DNA of 64,000 nucleotides from Paenibacillus cymbidii (GTDB taxonomy: Bacteria > Bacillota > Bacilli > Paenibacillales > NBRC-103111). Location: the NCBI RefSeq assembly GCF_004764705.1, contig NZ_SHLX01000034.1, positions 1 through 64,000 on the forward strand. Direction: 5' to 3'. Position 1 is the first letter of the stretch. Every line of letters begins with the position of its first letter. This document shows positions 17,218 to 26,186 of the stretch, piece by piece. The notes beneath the pieces were generated by a model, which had not been told where the DNA came from, did not search any database, and saw only the letters and a list, made by a program, of their open reading frames with translations. The position numbers and the translations under genes were made by a program.

Positions 17218-19458
17218 TCACGGCCGCAGATGCTTCTCCAGAAATTGAAACGAACGTTCGCCCCAAATACGGTGCGGGCCGTCGAAATGTTCAATTTCGG
17301 CATGGTCCTCCGCACCCAGCCACGCAAACACGCGGCGAAGCCGGGCGTGTTCGGAGGCGACCCATGCGTACGGCGTGACCGGATCGCGCAGCCCGTTCTC
17401 CACCATATGCGGCCGGGGAGCCGCAAGCGAGGCCAGTTCGGCATGGCCGATCAGCCGCAGCACGTCGAAGCCGAACATGTCCAGGCAATCGTCGACCGTT
17501 ATGAACGACAGCGGTGTGGTGCCCGGCCGTTCGATCGCGGTGCTGACCAGCTTGCGGCCCCAGTCGTTGAAGTGGCCCGCAGTGACGACGGCGGCGAGCC
17601 GGCGTTCTTCCGCCGCCAGCCACAGGCTGGCATGCCCGCCGTAGGAGAGGCCGTAGAAGCCGATCCTGGCCGGATCGATTTCCGGACGGGAAGCAAGGAA
17701 ATCGACGATTGCCCGCAATTGCGCGGCTTCCAGCCGGTTCGGCGCGAAGCCGAGCGCGTAGGCGTGTTTCGTCAAGGCGTCGCGAGCCGGATTCCCGCCC
17801 CAGCCCCAGGTCATGAACGGCACGAAAACGGCATACCCCTTGTCCGCCAGCGAGCTGGCGAAACGGTAATAGACGCCGCTTCCGCTCCAGCCGAGCGCGT
17901 CTTCGGGGCGGCCCATCAGGCCGTGCTGGCAGATGACGGCAGCAAGCCGCGCCGGCGCGCTCCCTGAGTCGCTGCCAGCGGGCGCGTCCGCGCGCCCGGA
18001 TCGGACCGCGCCGCTCCGCGGAAGCAGCAGGTAGCCGGCCGTCTCTACGCCGGGCAAGCTTTCCAGCACCACCTCGTACGCGTCGTGCGAAGCTCCGCCT
18101 TGGGAGTACGCCGCCTTGCCGGTGAGAACGCGCGGCGGCCGCGCTTGCCGAGGCGGCGGCACGGCACCCATCGTCCGCTCGAGCGCTTCCGCAACGCGAT
18201 GCCGATACGCATCCGGCGTCAGTGCGGACAAGTCGTACCGGTCCTCCTTCTCCCGCAGCGCTTCCGCTTGCAGCCGTTCGAGGAAGTCGACCTTGTTCGC
18301 AACGGAGGCCGCGTAAGCGGCTTGCAGCACCTCGGCCAGGGCATCGCCGCCGCCCGGGCCCGGCGCTTCGGGCCGCGCCGGCTCCGTCAGCGGCGCCTCG
18401 GTCGGCGATCCCGCGGGCAACGCGTCGGCGCGAACACGCCAATGCGTGACGGCAGCTTGCGCGGCTGCCCCCAGCGCTTTCTCCTCGCGCGCGCACCGTA
18501 CCACGCGCGTTCCGGTGTCCGGCGTCTCGCGCTCCTCCGCGAACCAAACGGCGGCGCGCGCCGCTTCCGCCGAAGGCGTGGGCCCGTCTTCGGCGAAAAT
18601 GACCGTGCCCGGCGCCGCCAGCTGCAGCAGCGTCAACAAATCGAACTCGCGGTGGAAGCCCCAGACCGTATTCGAGCGCGCGTCGTCCTGTTGGCGGTCC
18701 AGTCTGCCGGCGTCGCCGGCAAGCACGATGGCGGCGGTCCGGCCTGGACGGTGCGCCGCGGCCGCAGCGCCGGCAAGCAGATGGCGGCCGCGGCAATCGA
18801 CGATCAACGGCACTTCCGCAGCCTCAGTGCCGGCCAGCCGCGCCATTTCGTCCCCGACCGCAAGCAGCTCGGCCGCTTCCATGCCGGCCAGCGAGCCGCC
18901 GCAGACGAACGCGAGGTTGTGCAGCAGCTCGTGGTCGGGGTAGGCGAACCATTGCCGCTGCGGATGACCGCGGAAGCTGAAGCCGGTTCCGGCCAGCTGC
19001 GGCCGGATGACGGCGAACCCTTGCGCCAGGTAGGCGCTCCGCGCCCGGTCCAGCTCCCCGATGTCCTCGCCGGCCAGCAGCACGGCGCCGGCCGCCGGCC
19101 GCCGCCGCGGGCGATACAGCGTCGCCGCGTAACGCAGGCCTCCGGCCGTCGCGACCTCGTAGGCGGCCGCCGTCCAACCCTCGCCTTCGGCGACCGCCAG
19201 TCGGCGAGTGTCCGCCGCGGCGCCGGCGAACCGGTCGAAGCCGGTCATCGCCGCCAGCGCCAGCCGCTTCGCGTCGAGCCAGGCGGCATCGCGGCGGCGG
19301 ACGGCGTCGCGCGCCAACGCGACGCGATCCAATTCGCCGCGCAGCCACTGCAGCGACATCGCCCATTGCTTGGCATACCGGTCGGCGAAGACGGGGTTTC
19401 GCCTCCGCTCCTCCGCTGTGAAAGGCTCCGTCCCTGCCAAATGAGAGGATTCGCTCAT
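17218..19458 (-). CDS. Two-domain alpha/beta-hydrolase family protein
   Basis: The 746-residue protein appears to hold two hydrolase-like domains. The N-terminal one (about 60-370) has the beta-rich entry and GEDIGELDRARSAYLAQGFAVIRPQ layout but no clear GxSxG nucleophile, and may be degenerate. The C-terminal one (about 460-746) is complete: AVICQHGLMGR oxyanion region, GLSYGG nucleophile elbow, a DP.TPYAW acid region and FDGPHRIWG with the likely histidine. It resembles acetyl-esterase or dienelactone-hydrolase-like enzymes. ATG at 19458 has GGAAAGGAAG upstream. An in-frame ATG at 19491 overlaps the preceding stop (ATGA), so a coupled longer form is possible. It is the last gene of the importer operon starting at 25040. 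Confidence 0.8.
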   Translation of the reverse strand: MSESSHLAGTEPFTAEERRRNPVFADRYAKQWAMSLQWLRGELDRVALARDAVRRRDAAWLDAKRLALAAMTGFDRFAGAAADTRRLAVAEGEGWTAAAYEVATAGGLRYAATLYRPRRRPAAGAVLLAGEDIGELDRARSAYLAQGFAVIRPQLAGTGFSFRGHPQRQWFAYPDHELLHNLAFVCGGSLAGMEAAELLAVGDEMARLAGTEAAEVPLIVDCRGRHLLAGAAAAAHRPGRTAAIVLAGDAGRLDRQQDDARSNTVWGFHREFDLLTLLQLAAPGTVIFAEDGPTPSAEAARAAVWFAEERETPDTGTRVVRCAREEKALGAAAQAAVTHWRVRADALPAGSPTEAPLTEPARPEAPGPGGGDALAEVLQAAYAASVANKVDFLERLQAEALREKEDRYDLSALTPDAYRHRVAEALERTMGAVPPPRQARPPRVLTGKAAYSQGGASHDAYEVVLESLPGVETAGYLLLPRSGAVRSGRADAPAGSDSGSAPARLAAVICQHGLMGRPEDALGWSGSGVYYRFASSLADKGYAVFVPFMTWGWGGNPARDALTKHAYALGFAPNRLEAAQLRAIVDFLASRPEIDPARIGFYGLSYGGHASLWLAAEERRLAAVVTAGHFNDWGRKLVSTAIERPGTTPLSFITVDDCLDMFGFDVLRLIGHAELASLAAPRPHMVENGLRDPVTPYAWVASEHARLRRVFAWLGAEDHAEIEHFDGPHRIWGERSFQFLEKHLRP

Positions 19459-19487
19459 CGCGTCTATCTTCCTTTCCCGATCGGGGC

Positions 19488-20501
19488 TCATGGAGACGGC
19501 TGCCGCGTATATTGCTCGATCAGGGCGCGGATCGGCTCCGGCTTGCCGGATTGCAGCGAACGGATCGCCTGCAGCGGCATCAAGGTGGCGTACAGTCCGT
19601 CGATATGGTCGATCGGCGGTTCCGTACCGTCGCGCAGGCAGGCGAGGAACGCGCGGTTTTCTTCCAGGAAGCCGGTTTCGGTTCCGCGGAACACTTGCTT
19701 CTCGCCCCCCGTCTCCTGATACACCAGTGTCGTAAGCCGATCGGAAAGCGTAATCGACTTGTTCTCGGCGAACAGCTGCATGAAAAATTTGCTCGTCAGC
19801 GGCGGACAGCCGCAATCGCCTTGCACCCAACTGCCTGCCGCGCCTCCGTCAAAACGAAAGGTCGCGGTCAAATTGTCGACTACGCCCGACGATTGATAGT
19901 AATTCCCTCCCGCGGCGTACACCTCGACCGGGTCGCGTCCCGCCACGAAGCGCAAAATATCGCAGGAGTGACAGCCCTGGCTGACGACGTTGCCGCCGCC
20001 GCGAATCGGGTCGTTGGCCCACATTTCGTTCGCCCAGCGGTTGTCCATCATCTGCATGGTGACGACCAGCGGCTGCGGAATCAGCTCCTTCGCCTTCAGC
20101 AGCATGTCGTAATAACGCATCTTGAACGCCGTCATCAGCTTGCCGCCGGTTCGCCGGACCGTCTCGCCGATGCGCAGACAGTCCTCTACGGTCATGGCCA
20201 ACGGTTTTTCCACCATAACGTGTTTGCCCGCCTCAAGCGCCCGGATGCACAAGTCGGCGTGGCTGTCATGCTGCGTGGCGACATAAACCGCGTCGATCGT
20301 CGCGTCCTGGAAAATGCGTTCCGGATCGTCGGTGGCGTACGACCCGCCGAACTGCCGCAGCAGCGCTTCCGCTTGCCCCGGCGCCACGTCGGCATAAGCG
20401 GCGACTTCCATTCCTTCCAGGCGGCTGATGCATTCGCTGTGCACCTTGCCGAGTCCGCCGCAGCCGATGACGGCCGCGCGGATCGTGTTTTCGTTCTTCA
20501 T
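19488..20501 (-). CDS. Gfo/Idh/MocA-family NAD(P)-dependent oxidoreductase
   Basis: The 337-residue protein has an N-terminal Rossmann fold with VIGCGGLGKVH, the family motif VEKPLAMT and a C-terminal alpha/beta dimerisation domain with GGNVVSQGCHSCDI, where a lysine/histidine/aspartate set usually acts. Members oxidise or reduce sugars, inositols and their derivatives. GGAGG precedes ATG 20501 by six bases. It lies between the PhyH-like dioxygenase and the tandem hydrolase in one operon with an Lpl importer, so the imported compound is likely a modified sugar. The exact substrate cannot be read from the sequence. Confidence 0.92.
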   Translation of the reverse strand: MKNENTIRAAVIGCGGLGKVHSECISRLEGMEVAAYADVAPGQAEALLRQFGGSYATDDPERIFQDATIDAVYVATQHDSHADLCIRALEAGKHVMVEKPLAMTVEDCLRIGETVRRTGGKLMTAFKMRYYDMLLKAKELIPQPLVVTMQMMDNRWANEMWANDPIRGGGNVVSQGCHSCDILRFVAGRDPVEVYAAGGNYYQSSGVVDNLTATFRFDGGAAGSWVQGDCGCPPLTSKFFMQLFAENKSITLSDRLTTLVYQETGGEKQVFRGTETGFLEENRAFLACLRDGTEPPIDHIDGLYATLMPLQAIRSLQSGKPEPIRALIEQYTRQPSP

Positions 20502-20557
20502 GAGTATCCTCCGCAATTGATATCTCTTCGTTGCTTGCGCCGGTCTAACGAACGGCG

Positions 20558-21442
20558 TTATTGCCAGCCGACGCGCACCCATTCCGCTGCGTTGCCGATG
20601 ACGTCGTCCGGATGCGTCCGGCTTCTTGCGAGATGACCCCGGTCCGCGCGATACGTCGGTTGACCGGCATCCTGATAGCGCCAATCGATGCTCCAGCGGA
20701 TTCGTTCCGTGGCGTTCGGCTGTCCCTGATGGAACAGCAGGTTGTTGAACAGCACGACGTCGCCCGGATCGAGCTCGATATCGGTCGCCTCGGCGAGACG
20801 GGGGGATAAATACGCGTCCGCGATCTGCAAATAGTGCTCCCGCTTCTCGTGCGGCACGGTGCCGAGCTTGTGCGTGCCCGGGATGAATTGCATGCAGCCG
20901 TTCTCCTTCGTCGCCGGCACAAGCGGCGCCCATACATTAACCATGCGCAGGGCGTCAACGGAAGCCGAGGCGTCCACTTTGATCGATTCCGTATAGCCGG
21001 CGTCCTGGTGCCATAGCACCTGTGTGCCTTCCCAGCCCGGCAGCTTGGGCCGCGCCGTGTAGTTCGGGTACAGCCGGATTTCGTCGCCAAGCAGCGACTC
21101 CACCACGTCCAGCAGCGGCGGATGAAAGAACAGGCCGAACAAACCCGGCAAATGCAGCTCCTTGCGGAACGACTTGGGCGCACGCTCGAGACGGTCGCGA
21201 TAGAGCGTGTACAGCCGCGTCTCGAACGGCTCTTCCGCCAGCGTATCGGCAATAAGGCCGTCTGCGGCAAGCTTCGCCGCCGTTTCGTCGACCAGCTGCT
21301 TCATGGACGAAATGGCGTTGTCGACGACTTCCCGGGGCAGAAACCCGCGCAGGACGACATAACCCGATTCCTCGAATTGTTTCCGCAGCGCAACCGCGTC
21401 CGGCCGATCGCCGCGGGCTTCTTCGAACGTACGATTTTCCAT
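20558..21442 (-). CDS. Phytanoyl-CoA dioxygenase (PhyH) family protein
   Basis: The 294-residue protein belongs to the Fe(II)/2-oxoglutarate oxygenase superfamily: the HxD metal pair appears in LWHQDAGYTES, the distal histidine in NNLLFHQGQPN and the oxoglutarate-binding arginine shortly after (ERIRWSIDWRY). Relatives hydroxylate small molecules. ATG 21442 is preceded by GAGGAG with suitable spacing. It follows the two permease genes by 24 bases and belongs to the same operon, so its substrate is probably the imported compound or a product of it. The link of a PhyH enzyme to a sugar importer is suggestive only. Confidence 0.9.
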   Translation of the reverse strand: MENRTFEEARGDRPDAVALRKQFEESGYVVLRGFLPREVVDNAISSMKQLVDETAAKLAADGLIADTLAEEPFETRLYTLYRDRLERAPKSFRKELHLPGLFGLFFHPPLLDVVESLLGDEIRLYPNYTARPKLPGWEGTQVLWHQDAGYTESIKVDASASVDALRMVNVWAPLVPATKENGCMQFIPGTHKLGTVPHEKREHYLQIADAYLSPRLAEATDIELDPGDVVLFNNLLFHQGQPNATERIRWSIDWRYQDAGQPTYRADRGHLARSRTHPDDVIGNAAEWVRVGWQ

Positions 21443-21465
21443 GGGTGAAGCTCCTCTCCGGTGTG

Positions 21466-22344
21466 TTATTGCTTGACGCTTCCCAGCACCATGCCCTTGA
21501 CGAAGTATTTTTGCAGGAATGGATACACGAGCAGGATCGGCAGCGCGCCGAGGAATATTTGCGCCGCTTTGAACGAACGGTCCGACACTAATTGCAACAA
21601 CTCGAGCTCCTTTTCGGAAATGCTGCTGAAATTGAGCCGGATGATCATCGTCTGCAGGTAGCTTTGCAGCGGATAGTGCTGCGGCGCATTCATGAAGATC
21701 AGGCCGTCGAACCAGGAGTTCCAGTGATGCACCATGCAGAACAGCGTCAGCGTGGCGAGCGCCGGCGACGACAGCGGGATATAGATGGTCCATAGCGCCC
21801 GCCAGTAGCCCGCGCCGTCGATGAACACCGATTCTTCCAGCTCCTTCGGCAAATTGCGGAAGAAGTGCAGCAAGAGCAGCATGTTGAAGACCGGCACTGC
21901 GCCCGGAAGTACAAGCGCCCAGATCGTGTCCAGCAGCCCGGTCAGATTGACGGTCATGTACAGCGGAACGAGGCCGCCGTGAAACAGGATGGTCAGCACG
22001 AAGAACCAGGCGTAATACGCGCGGTACCGGAACCGGTGCGGTTCTTTGGACAGCGGGTAGGCGATCAGAATCGTCAGCAGCATGTTGACCGAGGTGCCGA
22101 CAAGCAGCCGTTTGACCGAAACGCCGATCGAGGTGAAAAATTCCTGTTTGCTCAGCACAAATTCGTAAGATTTCCAGGTGAATCGCACCGGCCACAATTT
22201 CACCAGCCCCGCCGCGGATGCCGACGAGGCGCTCAGCGAAATCGCCAGTACGTGAAGGAGAGGCACCAGGCACAGGACGGCAAGCGCCGCAAGCAGCAAA
22301 TAGTTGCAGCCGATGAATACTTTCCGGCTCCAGGTCGAGCTCAT
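21466..22344 (-). CDS. Carbohydrate ABC transporter permease, LplC/YtcP type
   Basis: The 292-residue protein has about six membrane helices, the CUT1 EAA loop in an unusual form (EESVFIDGAG...IYIP, where EAA reads EES), and the C-terminal tail LQKYFVKGMVLGSVKQ characteristic of LplC. It pairs with the LplB-type permease encoded 36 bases upstream. The start at 22344 lies behind GGAGGA. It belongs to the operon 25040 to 17218. Confidence 0.92.
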   Translation of the reverse strand: MSSTWSRKVFIGCNYLLLAALAVLCLVPLLHVLAISLSASSASAAGLVKLWPVRFTWKSYEFVLSKQEFFTSIGVSVKRLLVGTSVNMLLTILIAYPLSKEPHRFRYRAYYAWFFVLTILFHGGLVPLYMTVNLTGLLDTIWALVLPGAVPVFNMLLLLHFFRNLPKELEESVFIDGAGYWRALWTIYIPLSSPALATLTLFCMVHHWNSWFDGLIFMNAPQHYPLQSYLQTMIIRLNFSSISEKELELLQLVSDRSFKAAQIFLGALPILLVYPFLQKYFVKGMVLGSVKQ

Positions 22345-22380
22345 GCGCGGTTCCTCCTCATAAAGGTTCGGCCTTCCCGG

Positions 22381-23277
22381 CTAAAAAATCCGATAGTTCG
22401 CAAAGCGGTAAGCCAGCGTGTAGGCGCCGGAGATGAACAGGAACGACACCACCGACTTGAACAGCCCGATCGCCGTGGCCGGCCCGTATTGCGCATCGAC
22501 CAGCCCGAGCCGATAAACGAACGTATCGATGATATCGCCGCTTTCGTACACTTGCGGATTATACAGGTTGAACACCTGGTCGAAGCCAGCGTTCAGGATG
22601 TTGCCGAGGCTGAGCGTCGCCATCAGCACGATAATCGGCATCATGCCCGGAAGCGTGATATGCAGCGTCTGCTTCCAGCGGCCCGCGCCGTCGACGATCG
22701 CCGCTTCGTACAACGAAGGATCGATGCTTGTCAGCGCCGCCAAATAAATGATCGTGCCGAAGCCGAGTTCTTTCCAGATGTCCGAAAGCACGAGCGTGAA
22801 CGGAAACCAGCGATTGTCCCCGAGAAAATAAATCGGTTTCGCGCCGAGCCAGCCAAGCGCCTGGTTGACCAGACCGCTCGTCGGCGACAGAATGTCGATC
22901 ATGATGCCGCCGAGAATGACCCAGGACAGGAAATGGGGAATGTAAATGACCGTCTGCACCGTGCGCTTGAACCACGCTTTGCCGAGCTCGTTCAGGAGCA
23001 AGGCGACGGTGATCGGCGCAACGATGCCCAGCGCGATTTTCATAAAAGCGATATAGACGGTATTCCACACAATGCGGTAGATGCCGGGAATTTGCAGCAC
23101 GTAGCGGAAATTGTCGCCCCCGATCCAGCGCGAGCCGAAGATGCCTTTGGTCGGGATGAATTTTTCGAAGGCGATGACAATGCCGATCATCGGGCCGTAG
23201 CTATACACCAGCACGAGAAGAAAACCGGGAATGATCATGTAATGGAGCGGCCAATCGTTGATTCTTCGTTTTTTCAT
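22381..23277 (-). CDS. Carbohydrate ABC transporter permease, LplB type
   Basis: The 298-residue permease begins with the MKKRRINDWPLHYMIIPGFLL segment of LplB proteins, has about six membrane helices and the EAA loop YEAAIVDGAGRWKQTLHITLP. It forms a channel with the protein at 21466. It lies downstream of the binding-protein gene and behind a perfect stem-loop (23341-23366). No ATP-binding subunit is encoded in this operon, so it must use a shared ATPase (MsmX-like in Bacillus). Confidence 0.92.
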   Translation of the reverse strand: MKKRRINDWPLHYMIIPGFLLVLVYSYGPMIGIVIAFEKFIPTKGIFGSRWIGGDNFRYVLQIPGIYRIVWNTVYIAFMKIALGIVAPITVALLLNELGKAWFKRTVQTVIYIPHFLSWVILGGIMIDILSPTSGLVNQALGWLGAKPIYFLGDNRWFPFTLVLSDIWKELGFGTIIYLAALTSIDPSLYEAAIVDGAGRWKQTLHITLPGMMPIIVLMATLSLGNILNAGFDQVFNLYNPQVYESGDIIDTFVYRLGLVDAQYGPATAIGLFKSVVSFLFISGAYTLAYRFANYRIF

Positions 23278-23340
23278 GCGGGCTGCACTCCTTGACGCAA
23301 GGCGAACTCCAGTGCGGCTTCAGGCGGCCGGACAGGGCAA

Positions 23341-23366
23341 GGGAAGCGGGTTCTTGCCCGCTTCCC
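23341..23366 (-). promoter_or_regulatory. Perfect stem-loop between binding-protein and permease genes (unit 2)
   Basis: GGGAAGCGGG (23341-23350) and CCCGCTTCCC (23357-23366) form a ten-pair stem with a six-base loop and no T-tract. It has the same position and style as the hairpins at 9702 and 60119, and is likely to stabilise the upstream binding-protein message. Confidence 0.65.
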
Positions 23367-23384
23367 GCGCGGCTTGCGCCGCAA

Positions 23385-25040
23385 CTACTTGACGCTGGCG
23401 TGCCAGTCGTTGACTTCCTTCGTCACGGCGTCGCCTCCGGTTTGCTTCCAGCTGGCGACAAACTTGTCGAACTCGTCGATCGGCGATTTGCCGGAAATGA
23501 TTTTGATCATCGCCTCATTCTCCATTTTCAACAGCGTCGACCACTTGTCGGCCATCGTCGGCGTTGCGGTGGTATAGAACTCGTTCTCCATGAACAGGTT
23601 TTTCGTATTGTAGTTGTTGACGATGCCCCGTCCGCCTTCCTTGCCGAACGCGGCGTTCATGCTGAAAAACTTATTTTCGCCCTTTTCGGTGAATTGCTTG
23701 ATTTTGTCGAGGGCGCCCCGTTCCGCCGGGGTCAAATCCTCGGGCTTCTTCTTCCCGTCGAATACTTCGTTGACATGCACGTAAATATCGACGTTGCGCA
23801 GCGCCCGATAGGCGGCGATCTCGTTCAGGTACCACGGCTGGTTGCCGTCCTTGGAGGAGATGAACTTATCCTCGATGTCGTCGGACTTGTTCTCGTAGAA
23901 CGTCTTCACCCAGAAGTCGAGCAACTGGAATACCGCTTGCGGCTGCTTGAACTTCTTGTTCACGACCCAGTACGAAAGCACGCCGGATTCGATTTGCGGC
24001 TGGGCCGGCTTGCTGTCGACGGAGAGCAGCGGATACCCTTTGAAGTTCGCTTTAGGATCGTTGTCGCGCACCGTCTGGATGCTGATGCCGCCCGACGAGC
24101 CGGAGCTGTCGCCGAAGAACATGCCGATTTTGCCTGCGGCCATGCTTTCCGACGCCTTCGAGAAATCCTTTACGGCGAATTCCGGGTCGATCCAGCCGGC
24201 TTTATACATGTCCTGCAGCTTCTGCAGCGCCGTCTTCATTTCCGGCAATGTGCTGCTGAAAGCAAGCTTGCCGGCAGCGTCCTTCGTCCAGATGTCGAGG
24301 TAGGCATGATACCCGTTCATGAATCCTTTGGCCGAGACAAGCGTATTGTCGAGCAACAACCCGTAGGTGTCCTGCTTGCCGTTGCCGTCCGGGTCCTTGG
24401 TCGCAAACGCCTCGGCGATTTTGACCACGTCGTCCATCGTTTTCGGCTCGGGCAAGTTCAGCTTCTGCAGCCAATCGGTGCGCACCCACAAAATTTGCGC
24501 CGCTTCCTTCGTGTTGCGGGTAAACGGAATGCCCATCAGCTTGCCGTTCACCGTGGCCGCTTGCAGCGGCTTCGGGCCGCCTTCGGTCAATATTTTTTTC
24601 ACGCTGTCCGAGGCGCCCTTGTACGCATCGCTCAAGTCCTGGATCAGCCCGGCGTCGATCAGTTGCTTGAACTGTACGCCGTTTACTTCGAGATAATCCG
24701 GCAGATCGCCCGACGTGATCATCAGGTTCGTTTTCTGATCCTTCTGTCCGGCTTCGACAACCCACAGGTTTTTCAGCTTGATGCCGTAATTGTCCAGATA
24801 AGCCCGCGTCCACACGTTGTTGTCGTAGTCGTCGCCGGACGGGAATTTCACCGCCGGCTTGATCGTCGTGACTGTCGTCACCTCGAGCGGCGGATTGAAC
24901 TTGCCTGCCGGCGCCGCGCTGGCGCTTCCCTGCGCGGAAGGCGCCGCGCTCTTGCCGTCGCTGCTGCATGCCGCCAGCCATGTAACGGACAGCGCGGCGA
25001 CCAGCAGCGCTCCCTTCCTCACAACCTTCTTCCTGCTCAT
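23385..25040 (-). CDS. Lipoprotein solute-binding protein of a sugar ABC importer (LplA-like)
   Basis: The 551-residue protein has a lipoprotein signal peptide (lipobox LAAC, Cys25), a short Ser/Ala linker and a family-1-type solute-binding domain (about 50-551). It diverges from the paralogous pair at 9759 and 14001, so it probably recognises another glycan. It is the first gene of a six-gene unit: binding protein, two permeases, PhyH, oxidoreductase, tandem hydrolase. ATG 25040 lies behind AAAGGGTGAGGGT. A perfect inverted repeat lies 38 bases upstream. Confidence 0.93.
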   Translation of the reverse strand: MSRKKVVRKGALLVAALSVTWLAACSSDGKSAAPSAQGSASAAPAGKFNPPLEVTTVTTIKPAVKFPSGDDYDNNVWTRAYLDNYGIKLKNLWVVEAGQKDQKTNLMITSGDLPDYLEVNGVQFKQLIDAGLIQDLSDAYKGASDSVKKILTEGGPKPLQAATVNGKLMGIPFTRNTKEAAQILWVRTDWLQKLNLPEPKTMDDVVKIAEAFATKDPDGNGKQDTYGLLLDNTLVSAKGFMNGYHAYLDIWTKDAAGKLAFSSTLPEMKTALQKLQDMYKAGWIDPEFAVKDFSKASESMAAGKIGMFFGDSSGSSGGISIQTVRDNDPKANFKGYPLLSVDSKPAQPQIESGVLSYWVVNKKFKQPQAVFQLLDFWVKTFYENKSDDIEDKFISSKDGNQPWYLNEIAAYRALRNVDIYVHVNEVFDGKKKPEDLTPAERGALDKIKQFTEKGENKFFSMNAAFGKEGGRGIVNNYNTKNLFMENEFYTTATPTMADKWSTLLKMENEAMIKIISGKSPIDEFDKFVASWKQTGGDAVTKEVNDWHASVK

Positions 25041-25077
25041 ACCCTCACCCTTTCAACCCCTTTTGGAATGGTCTTGC

Positions 25078-25103
25078 AAAATCGCTTTTTCCTGAAAGCG
25101 ATT
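25078..25103. promoter_or_regulatory. Perfect 10-bp inverted repeat ahead of the binding-protein gene
   Basis: AAATCGCTTT (25078-25087) and AAAGCGATTT (25094-25103) flank a six-base loop. The element lies 38 bases upstream of the start at 25040 (minus strand). It could be an operator or a leader hairpin. Confidence 0.5.
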
Positions 25104-25232
25104 TCTACCCAAAGTGTAGCCGAATCGGCAGGCCAATTCTTTAGCGATTCGTAATAAAAATTTGCACGTTTCTGCATGGCTTGGGGCGAATAAACCGGAC
25201 GGCTAACACGATCGTTGGCTATGGCGCGCAGC

Positions 25233-25273
25233 AAAAAGCCGCCTGGCCGACCTTGCGGTCGACCGGGCGGCAT
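25233..25273 (-). terminator. Intrinsic terminator of the AraC-type gene
   Basis: On the minus strand a GC-rich stem (GCCGCCCGG with CCAGGCGGC, plus inner pairs) is followed by TTTTTG. It lies about 30 bases past the stop of the gene at 25302 and ahead of the importer operon, so the two are separate units. Confidence 0.8.
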
Positions 25274-25301
25274 GTGTTTTCTCGGGAGGTGTCGATTTGT
25301 C

Positions 25302-26186
25302 TTATTGGACGACTTTGGCATCGACGATCGTATATTTCTCCTCTACGGTCAAATAAACGCTTTCCCGCATTTTTTGCCGGTATTGAAGCGGCGAAATCGC
25401 TTCCTTGCCGGTAAAATAGCGGCTCAAATAATGGACGCTCTGAAACCCGACCTGACGCGCGATCTCCGTAATGGACAGCTCCGTGTTGGCCAGCAGCTCC
25501 TTGGCTTTATACAGCCGCCAGTTGTTCAGGTGCTGGATGGGAGAGACGCCGTACGACTTGGCGAACAGGCGGCACAGGTGGGCCTGGTTGACGGCGAATT
25601 GGCGGGACAGGCGGCTTAGCGAAATTTTTTCGCTGTAATGGTTGTGCAAGTACCGGACCACGCGGTCGGCCAATTCATCCGCCGATTCGGTAAGCCCGAT
25701 CGGCACAAGCGGTTCGGCGGCCTGCTCTTCGCCCGGAGCGTCGCGGGATTCGCCGTTCATTCGCAGCAAATGAAGCAGAAAGGCGACGAAGTTGGCCGTG
25801 AGGATGCTTTTGTAATACGGTCGTTTCCTTTGCGCTTCTTCGACCATGTTCTCCAGAATCAGGCGCAACTCGTTCGGCATCTGGCTGACCGGCACCGGCA
25901 GCTTCTGCAGTTGCTTCTCCATGTCCGCGTCGGCGAGCAGAAACTTGACGTCCACGGTGCACAGCGGATGGTCTTGATCGGAAACGATTTCGTGGTATAC
26001 CCAAGGGAGGAACAGGAACAAGTCGTTCACGCGCGGTTTGCACACGGCGCCGTCGATGCGCAGCGTACCGTTGCCGCCCGTTATGCAGACCAGATGGTAG
26101 AAGTTGTGGCAGTGGTTGACGACATGGTTCTGATGCTTGTAGCGGCAGCGGGAAACGGAAATGATACCGAACGAATCAAATGTCAT
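25302..26186 (-). CDS. AraC-family transcriptional regulator, cupin sensor type
   Basis: The 294-residue cytoplasmic regulator has an N-terminal cupin-like sugar-sensing domain (about 1-150: FGIISVSRCRYKHQNHVVNH, then ITGGNGTLRIDG) and a C-terminal double HTH (about 190-290: ISLSRLSRQFAVNQAHLCRLF and ITEIARQVGFQSVHYLSRYF). ATG 26186 was chosen because GGAGGGA lies six bases upstream; an ATG at 26216 has no such site. It is transcribed just before the importer operon at 25040 and is its most likely activator. The radA gene starts on the other strand at 26389. Confidence 0.92.
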   Translation of the reverse strand: MTFDSFGIISVSRCRYKHQNHVVNHCHNFYHLVCITGGNGTLRIDGAVCKPRVNDLFLFLPWVYHEIVSDQDHPLCTVDVKFLLADADMEKQLQKLPVPVSQMPNELRLILENMVEEAQRKRPYYKSILTANFVAFLLHLLRMNGESRDAPGEEQAAEPLVPIGLTESADELADRVVRYLHNHYSEKISLSRLSRQFAVNQAHLCRLFAKSYGVSPIQHLNNWRLYKAKELLANTELSITEIARQVGFQSVHYLSRYFTGKEAISPLQYRQKMRESVYLTVEEKYTIVDAKVVQ

